64,000 bases of DNA from NCBI RefSeq assembly GCF_000019685.1, contig NC_011229.1, positions 186,001 to 250,000 on the forward strand, read 5' to 3'. This stretch comes from Borrelia duttonii Ly (GTDB lineage: Bacteria; Spirochaetota; Spirochaetia; Borreliales; Borreliaceae). Position 1 is the first letter of the stretch; every line of letters starts with the position of its first letter. The position numbers and the translations under genes were made by a program. Below are positions 1-11,324 of this stretch, piece by piece. The notes beneath the pieces are model-generated. The model made no database searches and had not been told where the DNA came from. It saw only the letters and a program-made list of their open reading frames with translations.

Positions 1-141
1 TTTTATAGAACCAAAATTTCCATAAATAGATATCGGAAATCTAACTTTCCCACCTCTACGATTAAAAAAATGGCTAAAATAAATTATTAATGGCAATCCC
101 AAAAGTAAAAACAAATACAAAGGCTCATTAAATGTTAACAT
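1..141 (-). CDS. Bat-family (BatA/BatB-like) vWA membrane protein, 5' end only
   Basis: This is the first 47 codons of a gene that runs off the left edge of the window. It starts at the ATG at 141-139, which overlaps the end of the preceding BatD-like gene by 14 bases and has an AGGTG ribosome binding site just upstream. The visible residues show a hydrophobic helix (LYLFLLLGLPLIIYF) followed by a basic stretch (NRRGGKVRFP), the usual N-terminal membrane anchor of Bat vWA proteins. Position directly after moxR, DUF58 and a BatD-like gene supports a BatA/BatB identity (BB0173-like, from memory). The vWA domain itself lies outside the window, so the family call rests on the anchor and on context. 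Confidence 0.7.
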   Translation of the reverse strand, partial: MLTFNEPLYLFLLLGLPLIIYFSHFFNRRGGKVRFPISIYGNFGSIK

Positions 142-1036
142 TATCACCTCTATTAAATTCTTCAAAATTAAAAGCCGCTTTTTTTAAATCATTTAAAACA
201 AGCGATAAATTATCCCCCGATAAATTAATCCCACTAAATTTGCTAAAATCAGAAAGTCTAAGCATATTAACAAAAGTTGAACGAATTTCATGGGGCACAT
301 TAAGACTTTGTAAAATCTCAGAAATTTCAGTAGTAGTAATCGCATTAAAATCAAAACCCGTTTTTTTAGACAAATAAACTCTTAAAGACGAATTTAATAA
401 ATTATAAAAAACATTCTGTTTTTCTTCGCTTTTAATATAATTATCTAAAATACTCAATTGTTTTTGAAATACTCTATAAGGCCTTCTTAAATTATGCTTT
501 ATGATTAGAAATACTAATAATTGCTTTATAAGTTTCAAAAACTTAATAAAAAGATATGGAATCAATATAAAAGCCAAAATAAAAATAACAAAATATGTAC
601 TGGTACCTGGAAGAAAAAGCACTCCTTCTATATCTTGAATCTTAAGAGAATCATCATCTGCAACTAATGTACTAGTATTGATTTTAATATTATTAAGAAT
701 CAACTTAAAAGTTTTATCACTTCTAATAATATCTCCAACATAAATATGAGGAAGCGTATTACTTCCTATATAAAATGAAACAAAATATATTATTATCTCT
801 CCACTTTCAGGTCTGTATAATATCTTATCAATCTCAACAAATTCATTTTTAATTGATTCAAACGCGATAGGAATAAATTTTTCATCATCATCAAGAATTA
901 AAGAAAATTTAAACTCAACAGTATCTCCCACATAATAACGAGTTGGAATAAACATCTCATTTTGTATTTCATAAGAAAATAAATTAAAAGAAAGAAATAA
1001 AAGAAAGAAAGTTGCAAGGAAAATCATATTTTTCAA
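128..1036 (-). CDS. BatD-like membrane protein of the MoxR/Bat cluster
   Basis: The product (302 aa) has an N-terminal signal sequence, an extracytoplasmic beta-rich stretch to about residue 140, one membrane helix around residues 145-170, and a basic cytoplasmic tail. This layout resembles BatD-type partners of MoxR/vWA systems, but no diagnostic motif is visible, so the name rests on layout and neighbours. The start chosen is a TTG whose TG is shared with the TGA stop of the DUF58 gene. A GGAG lies 8 bases upstream of it, while the alternative ATG at 1027 is 17 bases from that site. The 3' end overlaps the next gene by 14 bases. The chain of overlaps suggests translational coupling in one operon. 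Confidence 0.65.
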   Translation of the reverse strand: MKNMIFLATFFLLFLSFNLFSYEIQNEMFIPTRYYVGDTVEFKFSLILDDDEKFIPIAFESIKNEFVEIDKILYRPESGEIIIYFVSFYIGSNTLPHIYVGDIIRSDKTFKLILNNIKINTSTLVADDDSLKIQDIEGVLFLPGTSTYFVIFILAFILIPYLFIKFLKLIKQLLVFLIIKHNLRRPYRVFQKQLSILDNYIKSEEKQNVFYNLLNSSLRVYLSKKTGFDFNAITTTEISEILQSLNVPHEIRSTFVNMLRLSDFSKFSGINLSGDNLSLVLNDLKKAAFNFEEFNRGDNVNI

Positions 1037-1914
1037 ATACCATTCTCCTTTTTCAAAAGCACCTTTAATTTTTTAAAAACATCATCTCTTGTGTCAATTT
1101 CTATAAAATTAATATTCCTTTTTATGCATTCTTTCCGCCATTTTATTTTATCTAATGTCCAATAATTCTTATAACTATTTAATATCTTCTTACTAAACCC
1201 TGAAACTAAAAAATCCTCACGTGTTTCAATATCTTCATAGGTTAAAACTCCATATTGAGGAAGATTCTCATCAAAAAAATCTGTAAGTCTTATCGCAATA
1301 ATATTATGACGTTTACTGAGAACTGTTAAAGATTTAAAATAATCGCTGGCTTTAAAATCTGAAATGATAATAATTAAAGATCTTTTCTTATAATACTCTG
1401 CTGTATTTTTAAATACATATGTTAAATTACTGCCCCTCTTTAACTGTCTATTAATTGTCTCATTTAAAATTAATCCTAAATGCGAATATCCCTTTCTAGA
1501 TGAAATAAATTTATCTGTTTTGCTAGAAAAAAAAGTCATACCTATTTTATCATTATTAAAAAATGCCATATGAGCAAAGATAGAAACCAATAAATCCTGT
1601 ATTTCTTTTTTACTTGTTATACTTCCCAAACTCATAGAAAGAGAATTATCAACAAGTAAATGTAAATTTATTCCCTTATCTTCTCTAAAAACCTTTGAAA
1701 ATATATTATCTGTTTTCGAACTAACGTTCCAATCAATCAATCTAGCATCATCTGTTTCTTCATATGGTCTAAACTCATGAAATTCAAGACCAAGACCTTT
1801 AAAAATAGAACGATATCCACCAAAATTAAGCTCTAAGAGCATTTTTCTAGAAAAAAATTTTAAAGCCTTTATTTTCGTTTTAGTACTAGCACTTGATTCA
1901 CTACTATATTGCAT
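1033..1914 (-). CDS. DUF58 domain protein (MoxR-associated, vWA-like fold)
   Basis: This 293-residue protein carries the DUF58 signature around residues 49-70 (EFRPYEETDDARLIDWNVSS), followed by a vWA-like metal-site motif, DNSLSMS, near residues 89-95. DUF58 proteins are commonly encoded beside MoxR AAA+ ATPases and are thought to act with them in maturation or assembly of envelope complexes. The gene lies 13 bases downstream of moxR and overlaps the BatD-like gene. I chose the ATG at 1914. A TTG two codons earlier (1920) lies closer to the AGGA sequence and is a real alternative. Confidence 0.8.
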   Translation of the reverse strand: MQYSSESSASTKTKIKALKFFSRKMLLELNFGGYRSIFKGLGLEFHEFRPYEETDDARLIDWNVSSKTDNIFSKVFREDKGINLHLLVDNSLSMSLGSITSKKEIQDLLVSIFAHMAFFNNDKIGMTFFSSKTDKFISSRKGYSHLGLILNETINRQLKRGSNLTYVFKNTAEYYKKRSLIIIISDFKASDYFKSLTVLSKRHNIIAIRLTDFFDENLPQYGVLTYEDIETREDFLVSGFSKKILNSYKNYWTLDKIKWRKECIKRNINFIEIDTRDDVFKKLKVLLKKENGI

Positions 1915-1927
1915 ATCCAATTAAATC

Positions 1928-2920
1928 CTAAGGAAGAGCAACCGCTGAGAGAAGTATCTTAATAATATCATCAGTATTCATTTCTTCAACTTCTGCCTCA
2001 TAAGAAGGAGTAATTCTATGCCTTAATACATTATAAGCTACAGCCTTCACATCTTCTGGAAGAACAAACAAACGTCCCTCATAAAGAGCATTAACACGAG
2101 CACACTTTAGCAAACTCAGTGAAGCTCTGGGAGATGCTCCAAATTCAATATACTTAGTAAATGGATAGGTTTTTTTATCATTTTCACGAGAAGCTGCTAT
2201 TAAGGTCACAATATAAAGCATTATTTTATCATCTACCTTCACCTTACCAATTATCCTTCTAAGATCTGCTAAAGAATAAGCATTCATTATTTTTGCAACT
2301 TTAATATTTTCAAGTCCACCATCAACTGAAAATATTTTAAGAAGCTTAATTTCATCTTGAATAGATGGATATTTCACATTCACCTTCAATAAAAATCTAT
2401 CAAGTTGCGCTTCTGGTAAATTATAAGTTCCTTCCTGCTCAATTGGATTTTGTGTTGCAAGAACAAAAAACGGATCGGGTAACTTATGTGTCTCATCACC
2501 AAGAGTTACTTGACGTTCACTCATTGCCTCAAGAAGTGCAGATTGAACTTTCGCAGGAGCCCTATTAATTTCATCTGCTAAGACAATATTTGAAAATATT
2601 GGACCCTTTCTAACTTTAAAAGTTCCCGTAGTACTCTTATATATCATATTACCCGTAAGATCAGAAGGCAAAAGATCTGGAGTAAATTGTACTCTTTTAA
2701 ATTCAAGATCAAGAACGTCTGAAACTGTCTGAATAGTCAATGTCTTAGCAAGTCCCGGCACACCTTCAAGTAAAACATGACCTTCTGTCAAGATTCCCAT
2801 CAAAATAGCATCAACCATTTCTCGCTGCCCAAGAATTCTACTTGCAACTTCCCTTCTAAATTTATTTATTAAACTTAATGCATTCTCTACTTCAGAATCT
2901 ATTTGAAAACTATTTTTCAT
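1928..2920 (-). CDS. MoxR-family AAA+ ATPase
   Basis: The 330-residue protein has a Walker A motif EGVPGLAKT at residues 52-60, a Walker B VLADE at about 113-117 followed by INRAP, and a sensor-1-like region FVLATQNP, all typical of MoxR. MoxR ATPases act as chaperone-like assembly factors with vWA proteins, which fits the DUF58 and Bat genes downstream. The start ATG is preceded by AGGAG. A 69-base gap separates it from rsmG, so it may have its own promoter or be read from the mnmE run. Confidence 0.9.
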   Translation of the reverse strand: MKNSFQIDSEVENALSLINKFRREVASRILGQREMVDAILMGILTEGHVLLEGVPGLAKTLTIQTVSDVLDLEFKRVQFTPDLLPSDLTGNMIYKSTTGTFKVRKGPIFSNIVLADEINRAPAKVQSALLEAMSERQVTLGDETHKLPDPFFVLATQNPIEQEGTYNLPEAQLDRFLLKVNVKYPSIQDEIKLLKIFSVDGGLENIKVAKIMNAYSLADLRRIIGKVKVDDKIMLYIVTLIAASRENDKKTYPFTKYIEFGASPRASLSLLKCARVNALYEGRLFVLPEDVKAVAYNVLRHRITPSYEAEVEEMNTDDIIKILLSAVALP

Positions 2921-2989
2921 ACCACTCCTATCGTACTAAATTTCCTTGCTACAAAAAACAAAATATAAACTAAAAACCTAGAAATAAAA

Positions 2990-3622
2990 TTAACATTTAT
3001 AATCATAAAGTAAAAGGAAATATCTCTCTTTATCAGAAATCAATTCTGATGATTTTATTTCTACTTTATCAAATAAATTTTTAACATAACTCATTTCAAA
3101 TTCAACCTTATCAAATTTCCCTTTATAAGCCATAATTAAACCACCAGATTTCAAAATTGAGCCTAAAATATTTGCATATTTTCTTATATCTCCAAAAGCC
3201 CTGATTGTAATAAATTCATATTTATTTTGTTCCTCCTCAACATTATGCTCTAAAACCTCCACATTCTCTAAACCAAGTTCCAAACTAATCATTTTTAAAA
3301 AAATGGCTTTTTTATTACTACGCTCAAGAAGAACATATTTTCTACAACGATCAAAAAGGGCTAAAACAATTCCTGGAAACCCAGCTCCACTGCCAACATC
3401 AAGTACTTGTCGTGGATTTTTATCTTTAACAATAGGCAATCCAGAAACAGAATCTAAAGCATGTAAAAGCATTGCATCAAAGTTGCGAACATTATTTGAC
3501 ACCAAATTAAACCTATCACTAAATAATAAAACTTTCTCTATATAAAATCTCAATTTATCAATATTTTCTGAAGTAAAATTCACTTTCAAATTTTTCAAAG
3601 CAAATTTAAAATTAGTCATCAT
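2990..3622 (-). CDS. rsmG: 16S rRNA (guanine-N7) methyltransferase RsmG
   Basis: RsmG (GidB) methylates N7 of G527 of 16S rRNA (E. coli numbering) using S-adenosylmethionine. The 210-residue product contains the methyltransferase motif [14 protein letters not shown], at about residues 68-80, and a later ITIRAFG segment typical of the family (usually ITARAFA). Its start ATG overlaps the TGA stop of mnmG (ATGA), giving the mnmE-mnmG-rsmG order found in many bacteria. There is a second ATG immediately after the first, so the start could be one codon later. Confidence 0.92.
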   Translation of the reverse strand: MMTNFKFALKNLKVNFTSENIDKLRFYIEKVLLFSDRFNLVSNNVRNFDAMLLHALDSVSGLPIVKDKNPRQVLDVGSGAGFPGIVLALFDRCRKYVLLERSNKKAIFLKMISLELGLENVEVLEHNVEEEQNKYEFITIRAFGDIRKYANILGSILKSGGLIMAYKGKFDKVEFEMSYVKNLFDKVEIKSSELISDKERYFLLLYDYKC

Positions 3623-5481
3623 AAATCTAAATTAAGTACTACTTTATTTTTAGGGTTTGAAAAATATATAAGCAAAACTTGAATATCAGTATTCCTAACC
3701 CCAGAAACCCTACTTGCCTGAGCAAGATTAGCTGGTTGAATTTTAACAAATTTTTCTCTAGCCTCTCTAGAGAGACCATCAATCTCATAATTAAAATCAA
3801 GTGGCAATTTAATAAGTTCAAGATTATTCATTTTTCTAATCAAATCTTTTTGCCTATTAATGTAGCCTTCATATTTAATGTCTAATTCAACTTGTTCAAG
3901 AATTACTTTTGAAGCATTTAACTTAGGATCAATATTAACAAGATCCTTTAAATTAATATATGGATCTTTCACAATATGATAAAAATCTTTATTAATATGC
4001 CTTTTTAATTCAAAACTACTAGCCTCTTTCTCTTTAAGACGTCTATGCCTCAAAAGTTCTTTAATTTCCTCAATTTGCTTTTCCTTAAAAAAATACCTAG
4101 AATATTTCTCCTCACTAACCAATCCAACTTCATACCCCCATTTAATCAATCTTTTATCACTAGTATCATGCCTCAAATTAAGTCTATGTTCAGCTCTTGA
4201 AGTAAACATTCGATAAGGCTCTTTTGTACCCTTAGTAACAAGATCGTCAATTAAAACACCAATATAAGAACTAGTCCTTGGCAGTATCATTGGATCTTTT
4301 TTTTGTAATTTAAGTGCTGCATTAATTCCGGCCATCAAACCTTGAGCTGCAGCTTCTTCATATCCAGATGATCCATTAGTTTGTCCTGCAACAAAAAGTC
4401 CTTCAACCCTTTTAGTCTCAAGGCTTGCATATAATTCAATGGGATTAATATAATCATACTCAACAGCATATCCTGGTCTTGTAATTACTGCATCCTCAAG
4501 TCCATCAATGCTATTAATTAATCTCTTTTGAACATCCTCAGGTAAAGATGAACTTAAACCATTAAGATACATCTCTTGGGTATTAATCCCCTCAGGCTCA
4601 ATAAAAATTTGATGCTTATCTTTATCTTTAAATTTAACAATTTTATCTTCAATAGAAGGACAATATCTTGGACCATTCCCAACAATTTCCCCAGAATAAA
4701 GTGGAGAGAGATGCATATTTTCACTAATTATCTCATGAGTCTTTTTATTAGTATAAGTAACATAACAAGAAAGTTGAGTCTTATCTATTTTAGTATTTGA
4801 AAAAGAAAAAGGAATGATATCAGAATCTCCAAACTGAATTTCTGTTTTTGCAAAATTAATACTTCTCCTATGAACCCTTGCAGGAGTACCTGTCTTAAGT
4901 CTACCCATTTCAAATCCAAGTTCAAGCAAAATTTTCTCAAGACCAAAAGCAGCTGGCTCAGAAATCCTTCCCATATAAGCCTTGTATTCACCTATGAATA
5001 TTTTACCTCTAAGAAAAGTTCCCGTTGTAAGCACTACAACACGCGATGTAAATTTATTACCCCTTTCTGTAACGACACCTTCAATCTTATTTTTCATAGG
5101 ATTAAGTAAAAAATCACTAACAGTATCTTGAAAAAGTTCAAGATTATTCTGCATCTCTAATGTTTCCTTTGCTTTAATCTGATATACTAATTTATCAGCT
5201 TGTGCACGAGGTGCTTGTACAGCAGGACCCTTACTTTTATTTAAAATACGAAATTGAATCATACTAAAATCAATTAAACATCCCATCTCTCCACCAAGAG
5301 CATCAATTTCCCTCACCATATTTCCCTTAGCAAGCCCACCAATAGCAGGATTACAAGATAGTTTACCTACTGTATCTAAATTTTGAGTAATCAAAATTGT
5401 TTTAAAATTTAATCTTGCAAGAGCCAGAGATGCTTCAATACCAGCATGCCCTCCTCCAATAACAATAGCATCAAAATCCAT
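3619..5481 (-). CDS. mnmG: tRNA U34 carboxymethylaminomethyl modification enzyme MnmG (GidA)
   Basis: MnmG is the FAD-dependent partner of MnmE; together they install the cmnm5 group on U34 of tRNAs reading NNA/NNG codons. The N-terminus has the dinucleotide-binding motif [11 protein letters not shown], followed by the GidA signature CNPAIGG and a second signature [12 protein letters not shown]. Length (620 aa) is normal. I took the ATG at 5481, two bases after the mnmE stop, because the longer reading frame begins with a TTG inside mnmE. AGGAAAATAGGT precedes the ATG. It is co-transcribed with mnmE and rsmG by position. Confidence 0.93.
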   Translation of the reverse strand: MDFDAIVIGGGHAGIEASLALARLNFKTILITQNLDTVGKLSCNPAIGGLAKGNMVREIDALGGEMGCLIDFSMIQFRILNKSKGPAVQAPRAQADKLVYQIKAKETLEMQNNLELFQDTVSDFLLNPMKNKIEGVVTERGNKFTSRVVVLTTGTFLRGKIFIGEYKAYMGRISEPAAFGLEKILLELGFEMGRLKTGTPARVHRRSINFAKTEIQFGDSDIIPFSFSNTKIDKTQLSCYVTYTNKKTHEIISENMHLSPLYSGEIVGNGPRYCPSIEDKIVKFKDKDKHQIFIEPEGINTQEMYLNGLSSSLPEDVQKRLINSIDGLEDAVITRPGYAVEYDYINPIELYASLETKRVEGLFVAGQTNGSSGYEEAAAQGLMAGINAALKLQKKDPMILPRTSSYIGVLIDDLVTKGTKEPYRMFTSRAEHRLNLRHDTSDKRLIKWGYEVGLVSEEKYSRYFFKEKQIEEIKELLRHRRLKEKEASSFELKRHINKDFYHIVKDPYINLKDLVNIDPKLNASKVILEQVELDIKYEGYINRQKDLIRKMNNLELIKLPLDFNYEIDGLSREAREKFVKIQPANLAQASRVSGVRNTDIQVLLIYFSNPKNKVVLNLDL

Positions 5482-5483
5482 AC

Positions 5484-6878
5484 CTATTTTCCTAAACAAA
5501 AATTCTTAAACATATTGTCAAGCACATCATCACTAGTAACCTCACCCGTTATTTCCCCTAAAACATTAACCACTTCGTAAACATCAAATGCCAACATATC
5601 ATAACTTATATTTTGTTCTATTTTGCTTAACAACTCAATAATTAAAGCATAAGCCCTCTTTAAAAGTTCTGCCTGACGAGTTGATGATATTACAACATCA
5701 TAATCACTAGTCTTCATATAATCAACAGCTATCAATGACCTTATCCTATCATAAAGGGAATTTATACCAAATAAAGTTTTAGTACTAATCTTTACTGTGT
5801 TTAATGAAACTACATTATTAGAATTAAAAAATTCAACTGTTTGATTATTTTGCTCTAAATCCACTTTATTTAAAACAAAAAGCACTCTAGAATCTTCCTT
5901 ATAAGCATCAATAAACTTCAAATCATCATCCGTTAATTTGCCACTTAAATCAACAACATAAAAAATCAAAGATGCTTCCTTAATCAAAGAATTACTTCTC
6001 ACTATACCCAACTGTTCAACAAAATCACTAGTTTCTCTAAGCCCTGCTGTATCAAATACGTTAAACAAAATACCATCAAATTCAAAACTTGCTTGAATAT
6101 AATCTCGTGTAGTACCAGCATAAGAAGACACGATAGCCCTATCTTCTTTTAATAACAAATTAAAAAGAGAAGATTTACCAACATTAACAGAACCAGCCAA
6201 CACTAATGTAACACCATTCTCCAATTTTCTTGCAGTATCATAAGAATCAATTAGCCTTTCAAGTTCAGATTTACTTTTTAAAATAATATCAACAGGAATA
6301 ACAACTTCATTATCATCTGTCTCATAATCAAGATAAACACTAATGGCTGAAAGAAAATTTAAAATATCTTTTTTAATCAAATCTATCTTATCAAACAAAG
6401 AACCTGAAAGTTTATTAACAGCAAGAGCATGTACTTGCCTAGTCTTAGCAGAAATTAATTCATTTATAGCCTCTGCTTTAGTAAGATCAAGTTTCCCTGC
6501 CAAGAAAGAACGAAGGGTAAATTCACCAGGCTCAGCCATTCGAAAACCTACTTTCAAAAAAAAGTCTATAATTCTCCTTATACCAATAAGAGAACCATGA
6601 GCCATCACTTCTATTGAATCCTGACCTGTAAAACTTTTTGGCGCTCTATAAAGACAAACAACAACTTCATCCAATTTTTCTTTAGTTTCGTTATCTAGAA
6701 TATATCCATAATGAATAGTGTGCCCAGATGCCTCAAGCAATTTACTCGGATCTGAGAACATTTTAGAAAATTTTTCAATTGCAGAAACTCCACTACTACG
6801 AATTACACATAAAGCACTACTAAAAAAAGGTGTAGCAAGTGCAACAATATCATCTTCTTTCTGAAAAAGCCTGCTCAT
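5484..6878 (-). CDS. mnmE: tRNA modification GTPase MnmE (TrmE/ThdF)
   Basis: MnmE is the GTPase and formyl-tetrahydrofolate-binding partner of MnmG. The 464-residue protein has an N-terminal TrmE domain (DIVALATPF...), a GTPase domain with P-loop GSVNVGKS (229-236), G3 DTAG (276-279) and G4 NKVD, and the C-terminal CLGK, close to the catalytic CIGK. No Shine-Dalgarno sequence is visible before the ATG. The best promoter (extended -10 at 6890-6895) would start the mRNA only a few bases upstream of the ATG. It is first in a run that continues into mnmG and rsmG. Confidence 0.94.
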
Positions 6879-6889
6879 AGATTATAGAA

Positions 6890-6898
6890 ATTATAACA
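6890..6898 (-). promoter_or_regulatory. Extended -10 element for mnmE
   Basis: On the minus strand the sequence reads TGTTATAAT, an extended -10 (TG, one base, TATAAT). No -35 box at ideal spacing is evident. Transcription would begin near 6883, about five bases before the mnmE ATG at 6878. Prediction only. Confidence 0.4.
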
Positions 6899-6974
6899 TA
6901 GCATAAATAACAAAAATCAAAAAATAAAATAAAAAACAAAAGTACAAAATAATAAAAACAACAATATTGCAAAT

Positions 6975-7003
6975 TTGTAAATATCATAAATTTCACTTAT
7001 AAT
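6975..7003 (+). promoter_or_regulatory. Sigma70-type promoter of the flgN-flgK-flgL-fliW-csrA run
   Basis: A -35 TTGTAA at 6975-6980 and a perfect -10 TATAAT at 6998-7003 are separated by 17 bases. The predicted start near 7010 lies about seven bases before the flgN ATG at 7017, leaving little room for a ribosome binding site, and none is visible. Borrelia flagellar genes are known to use sigma70-type promoters. Confidence 0.55.
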
Positions 7004-7016
7004 TTACTTTAAAGAA

Positions 7017-7511
7017 ATGGAAATTAAATTAGAAACTGAACTAAAAAACACATTAGAAGAAGAAACCTTGTTAATAGAAAAAATATATGGCATGTATTTA
7101 AATATAAAAAAATATCTTGATGAAAAAAATGCAATGATGTTGAAAGAATCAATAGACAAAACAAATATTTACCTACAAGAATTTAAAGATGTAGAACAAA
7201 AGAGAGATAAAATTTGGAAAGAATTTACACAAAATGAACAATTTGAATCAACTTACATGGCCATAGAAAAATTATGCTCAACTTATAAAAAAGAAATACA
7301 TAATTACTTTCATAGATTGAAAATAGGAACATTAAATATCCAAAATTTAAATCATCTAATATCAAGTTATGTAGAAACATCCCTTGATATGTTAGACTCA
7401 ATCTTTCAAGATGCTCAAGAGACTGTAGATAATATCACTTATAAAAACCCCTATGGACCAAAAAACGGAACGCCAAATGAAGCATCCGTATTAATAAACA
7501 AAAAACTTTAA
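7017..7511 (+). CDS. flgN: FlgN-like flagellar export chaperone
   Basis: FlgN chaperones the hook-filament junction proteins FlgK and FlgL before export. The 164-residue product is acidic and predicted almost entirely helical, with a C-terminal disordered tail (NPYGPKNG) like those of FlgN-family proteins. Sequence identity to the family is not obvious by eye, so the call leans on size, helical character and the position directly before flgK and flgL. No Shine-Dalgarno sequence is visible. Confidence 0.75.
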   Translation: MEIKLETELKNTLEEETLLIEKIYGMYLNIKKYLDEKNAMMLKESIDKTNIYLQEFKDVEQKRDKIWKEFTQNEQFESTYMAIEKLCSTYKKEIHNYFHRLKIGTLNIQNLNHLISSYVETSLDMLDSIFQDAQETVDNITYKNPYGPKNGTPNEASVLINKKL

Positions 7512-7529
7512 ATAATCAAGGAGTGTAAA

Positions 7530-9413
7530 ATGGATTCAACATTTTCAGGAATAGAAATTGGGAAAAAAAGTTTATTTGCACACAAAGATGCTATGAACAC
7601 AGTTGGACATAATTTAACTAATGCAACAAAGCCAGGATACTCAAGGCAAAGAATTATAATGAAAACCGAAATGCCAATATATGCTCCTCAATTAAATAGA
7701 GCAAATAAAGCTGGGCAATTAGGACAAGGAATAATGGTTCAATCTATAGAACGAATAAGAGACGAATTATTGGACATAAAAATAGCCGAAGAATCACATC
7801 ACCTTGGATATTGGAACTTAAAAGATAGATTTATTTCTCTGCTAGAAAATGTATATAACGAACCAGAAGAACAATCAATGAGAAAAAGATTAAACGATTT
7901 TTGGGCAAGTTGGCAGGATTTATCAAAACAACCACAAGGATTAGCAGAAAGAAATATTATATTAGAACGTGGACAAGCTTTTGTAGAAGTAGTAACAAGC
8001 AGATTTCATTCTCTTGAACGAATATACACAATGGCAAATGACGAAATCAAAATAACTACTGAAGAGATTAATAATTATCTCAGAAATATCAGTGATCTCA
8101 ATAAACAAATAGCAAAAGCAATCGCAATGAAAGATCATCCAAATGATTTAATGGATGAACGAGATTTAATAATTGATAAACTAAGCAATTTAATTAGTAT
8201 CTCCATAGAAAACAAAAGGGATCCTAATGAATTTTTAATTCATATGGAAGGAAAACATCTAATTCAAGGTACAATAGCAAACGAACTTATATTAGAAGCA
8301 GCAAATGGTCCCACAAAGACAAAATGGAACATTTTGTGGAATAATCGAGAAACTGCCAATATCAATACAGGAAAACTAGGAGCTCTTATTAATATAAGGG
8401 ATAATGAAATTAAAAATGAAATTAATGAATTAGACAATATAGCAATCAATATTGCAGAACTTGTAAATGAAGTTCATATATCAGGATATGGCCTTGACAA
8501 ACAAAATGGAAGAATCTTCTTTGAACAAGAATACAAATTAACTGACGATCGTGGAAGATATGATAGCAATGGAGATGGACAATTTGATTCTGTTCATATA
8601 TTTAAAGTAAATAGTACAAATGAAATTTCCCCAAAAGAAAAATTAGGATTTGCAGGAATACTCAGATTTCAAGCAATAAATAAAAATGATTTTATAGAAA
8701 TACCATATAATGCAACAGATACTGTTAAAGATGTAATAGATAAAATAAACAATTCCGATGCACAAGTCACTGCAAGAATTAATGAAAACAAAAAATTTGA
8801 AATTAAGGCAGTTAAAGAAGAAGATAAAGACAGTACCATTTTTAGAATTAAACATATTGAAGATTCTGGATTATTCTTAACAAATTATACGGGTATATTA
8901 AATGCATCAGGAATTGAAGGTGCTTATAACTATCAAAACATTAATACCACTGACCAATTAACAAACACAACTAGATATTCAATATCTCCTCTAAAAAATC
9001 CATCAGCATGGATTAGAATATCTAAAATAATTACAGAAGATCCATCAAAAATTGCATCGGGTATTAAAACCCCAACAAATAATACTCCTATTGGTGACAA
9101 TAAAGTAGCATTACGTATTGCATCTTTTGTTAATTCACAAATCATGGTTGAGAAAAACTCAACACTCAACGACTATTTTGTAAATACAGCTTCAAATATT
9201 GCAATAAAAGGACAAATTGCAGAAGTTACAAAAAATAGTCAAGAACAAATACTTAAAAATTTAACCGATTTAAGATTATCAATATCTGGTGTAAATAAAG
9301 ATGAAGAATTAGCAAATATGATAGAATTTCAACAATCATTTATTGCTGCAAGTAAATTCATCAATGTTTCTGCAGAATTAATAGACACAATAATAAACAA
9401 AATGGGAGTATAA
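7530..9413 (+). CDS. flgK: Flagellar hook-filament junction protein FlgK (HAP1)
   Basis: FlgK joins the hook to the filament, here in the periplasmic flagella of a spirochaete. The N-terminus matches the flagellar rod/hook family ([27 protein letters not shown]) and the C-terminus has the conserved helix [28 protein letters not shown]. At 627 aa it is longer than the enterobacterial protein, with the extra length in the middle domain. An AAGGAG site precedes the ATG. flgL begins four bases after the stop. Confidence 0.94.
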   Translation: MDSTFSGIEIGKKSLFAHKDAMNTVGHNLTNATKPGYSRQRIIMKTEMPIYAPQLNRANKAGQLGQGIMVQSIERIRDELLDIKIAEESHHLGYWNLKDRFISLLENVYNEPEEQSMRKRLNDFWASWQDLSKQPQGLAERNIILERGQAFVEVVTSRFHSLERIYTMANDEIKITTEEINNYLRNISDLNKQIAKAIAMKDHPNDLMDERDLIIDKLSNLISISIENKRDPNEFLIHMEGKHLIQGTIANELILEAANGPTKTKWNILWNNRETANINTGKLGALINIRDNEIKNEINELDNIAINIAELVNEVHISGYGLDKQNGRIFFEQEYKLTDDRGRYDSNGDGQFDSVHIFKVNSTNEISPKEKLGFAGILRFQAINKNDFIEIPYNATDTVKDVIDKINNSDAQVTARINENKKFEIKAVKEEDKDSTIFRIKHIEDSGLFLTNYTGILNASGIEGAYNYQNINTTDQLTNTTRYSISPLKNPSAWIRISKIITEDPSKIASGIKTPTNNTPIGDNKVALRIASFVNSQIMVEKNSTLNDYFVNTASNIAIKGQIAEVTKNSQEQILKNLTDLRLSISGVNKDEELANMIEFQQSFIAASKFINVSAELIDTIINKMGV

Positions 9414-9416
9414 TAT

Positions 9417-10691
9417 ATGATTAACAGAGTAAGTCATCCTTTAACATATGATAACTTAAAATCATCTTCAAGAAACAAAGAAGTAAAAATAACAAAACTT
9501 TTAGAAAGTTTATACCAAGGTGGCAAACGAATTACAAACCTGAGAAACGATCCAACCGGTGTCACTCATTCAATAAGATTAGACAGTAACATATTTAAAC
9601 TTAATACCTATTCTCATAATATCAACAATGCTAGGGGCAAATTAAGATACGTAGAAGGATACTTGCAATCCCTATCTAATATTTTAACCCGAGCAAAAGA
9701 AATAGCTATTAAAGGAGCAAATGGTACATATGGCACTGATGATAAAAAAATAATAGCAAAAGAAATAAATGCAATACTTGAAGATGTCCTTGCAATAGCA
9801 AATGCAAAAGGAGCAGACGGATATAGCATGTTTGCAGGAACGAAAGTCGATGCTGAAGCATTCAAAGCAACTAGAGCAAAGAAAATTAATAAATTAACCC
9901 AAGATAGAGCAGAAACTCAAATAATAAAAATAGACTATAATGGAAATCAATCAGAACAAACAACCGAAATATGTAATGGAATTTATATCTCAACAAACTA
10001 CCCTGGAAGTGAGCTATTTTTTTCACAAAATCAATATATAACATCATCAAAAAATGTTGATAATTTCGTTGTACAAGAAAACACAAAAATTTATATTGAT
10101 AATGTTGAAATAGTATTAACAGCAGGAGATACTGCTGCTGACATTATCGCCAAAATCAATGAATCATCTGCTCCAGTGGAAGCCTCTCTTGACAATATAT
10201 TAAATTCAATAATAATTAACACAACAACACCTCATCAAATGTGGATAACAGAAGAAGAAGGGTCAACAGTACTAACAGATCTTGGTATTTTAAATCAAAA
10301 TAACGATTCCAAAGAACCCCCTTACAACGTAGCAAACAACGCTGAGATTAGAAATAGAACAATTTTTGATAGTTTAATCGACCTAAGAGATAATTTAGAA
10401 GAAAATAGAGAAGGACTTATAGGAAGTAGAAATTTAGCAGAAATCGATGAAAGTTTAAGTAAAATTTTATCAACATTAGCTGATCTTGGGACTAAAGAAA
10501 ACAGACTTGAATTAAGTTATGCAAGACTTAGCAAAGAAATAATGGATATGAAAGATGATATGGTACAATATACCGATCTTGATGTTACAAAAGCAATCAC
10601 AGATCTTAACATGACAAGTCTTGCTTATCAAGTATCTTTAGGAGTTTCTGCAAGAATAATGCAAACAACATTATTAGATTTCTTAAAATAA
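9417..10691 (+). CDS. flgL: Flagellar hook-filament junction protein FlgL (HAP3)
   Basis: FlgL is the second junction protein, placed between FlgK and the flagellin filament. The 424-residue product has flagellin-like N-terminal helices ([15 protein letters not shown]..., NLRNDPTGV) and a flagellin-like C-terminal segment ([28 protein letters not shown]). It starts four bases after flgK and is followed one base later by fliW, so translation is probably coupled. Confidence 0.93.
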   Translation: MINRVSHPLTYDNLKSSSRNKEVKITKLLESLYQGGKRITNLRNDPTGVTHSIRLDSNIFKLNTYSHNINNARGKLRYVEGYLQSLSNILTRAKEIAIKGANGTYGTDDKKIIAKEINAILEDVLAIANAKGADGYSMFAGTKVDAEAFKATRAKKINKLTQDRAETQIIKIDYNGNQSEQTTEICNGIYISTNYPGSELFFSQNQYITSSKNVDNFVVQENTKIYIDNVEIVLTAGDTAADIIAKINESSAPVEASLDNILNSIIINTTTPHQMWITEEEGSTVLTDLGILNQNNDSKEPPYNVANNAEIRNRTIFDSLIDLRDNLEENREGLIGSRNLAEIDESLSKILSTLADLGTKENRLELSYARLSKEIMDMKDDMVQYTDLDVTKAITDLNMTSLAYQVSLGVSARIMQTTLLDFLK

Positions 10692-10692
10692 A

Positions 10693-11085
10693 ATGAAAAA
10701 CAAATTTAGTATAAAAGTTAAATTTCCTGAAGGAATATTGGGATTTGAAGATATTAAAGAATTTATAATTAAAGACTCTGCACATAAGCCATTCTCTATA
10801 ATGCAATCAATAAATGGAGAAATAAATTTTTTAGTAACATCCCCATTTAACTTTTTAGAAAAATATTTGCCAAACATAGAAAACAAGGATTGGTTAGACA
10901 TCCAAGCAGAAAATGAAAACGAAAAGGTAATACTATGTATCATCAACATGCATGTAAAGAATTATAAAGAAATAACTGCAAACCTCAAAGCTCCAATTAT
11001 ATTAAATAAAAAAAAATTAATTGGAAAACAAGCCATCTCTACTAATGAAGAACATTATCTTAGATATAGAGTCTTTAAGGAATAA
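10693..11085 (+). CDS. fliW: Flagellar assembly factor FliW
   Basis: FliW binds both flagellin and CsrA and thereby relieves CsrA repression of flagellin translation as flagellin is exported. The 130-residue protein has the FliW opening ([18 protein letters not shown]) and the [12 protein letters not shown] segment conserved in the family. It starts one base after the flgL stop and is followed two bases later by csrA, the standard fliW-csrA pair. Confidence 0.93.
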
Positions 11086-11087
11086 AT

Positions 11088-11324
11088 ATGTTAGTACTAT
11101 CAAGAAAAGCAAATGAAAGCATTAAAATAGACTCTAATATCGAAATTTCAATATTAGAAATAAAAAAAGATAGTGTAAAAATAGCAATAAAAGCCCCAGA
11201 AAACATTAAAATACTTAGATCTGAAATCTACGATATCATTAAGGAAGAAAATAAAAAATCAATATTACAAGATAAAAATAATATACATAAAATTAAAAAA
11301 TTATTTGATTATTTTAGCAAATAA
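11088..11324 (+). CDS. csrA: Carbon storage regulator CsrA
   Basis: CsrA is an RNA-binding translational regulator that recognises GGA in hairpin loops. In Borrelia it controls flagellin and other motility proteins. The 78-residue product begins [14 protein letters not shown] and keeps the beta-strand order and the C-terminal RNA-binding helix region ([13 protein letters not shown]). The 3' end overlaps the convergent tsaB gene by 16 bases. Confidence 0.95.

Noticed and set aside
9614..10086. Overlapping minus-strand frames within flgL, and similar frames inside many other genes
   Set aside because: They lie wholly inside clear genes, have no ribosome binding sites, and encode low-complexity hydrophobic peptides produced by antisense reading of K/N/I-rich genes.
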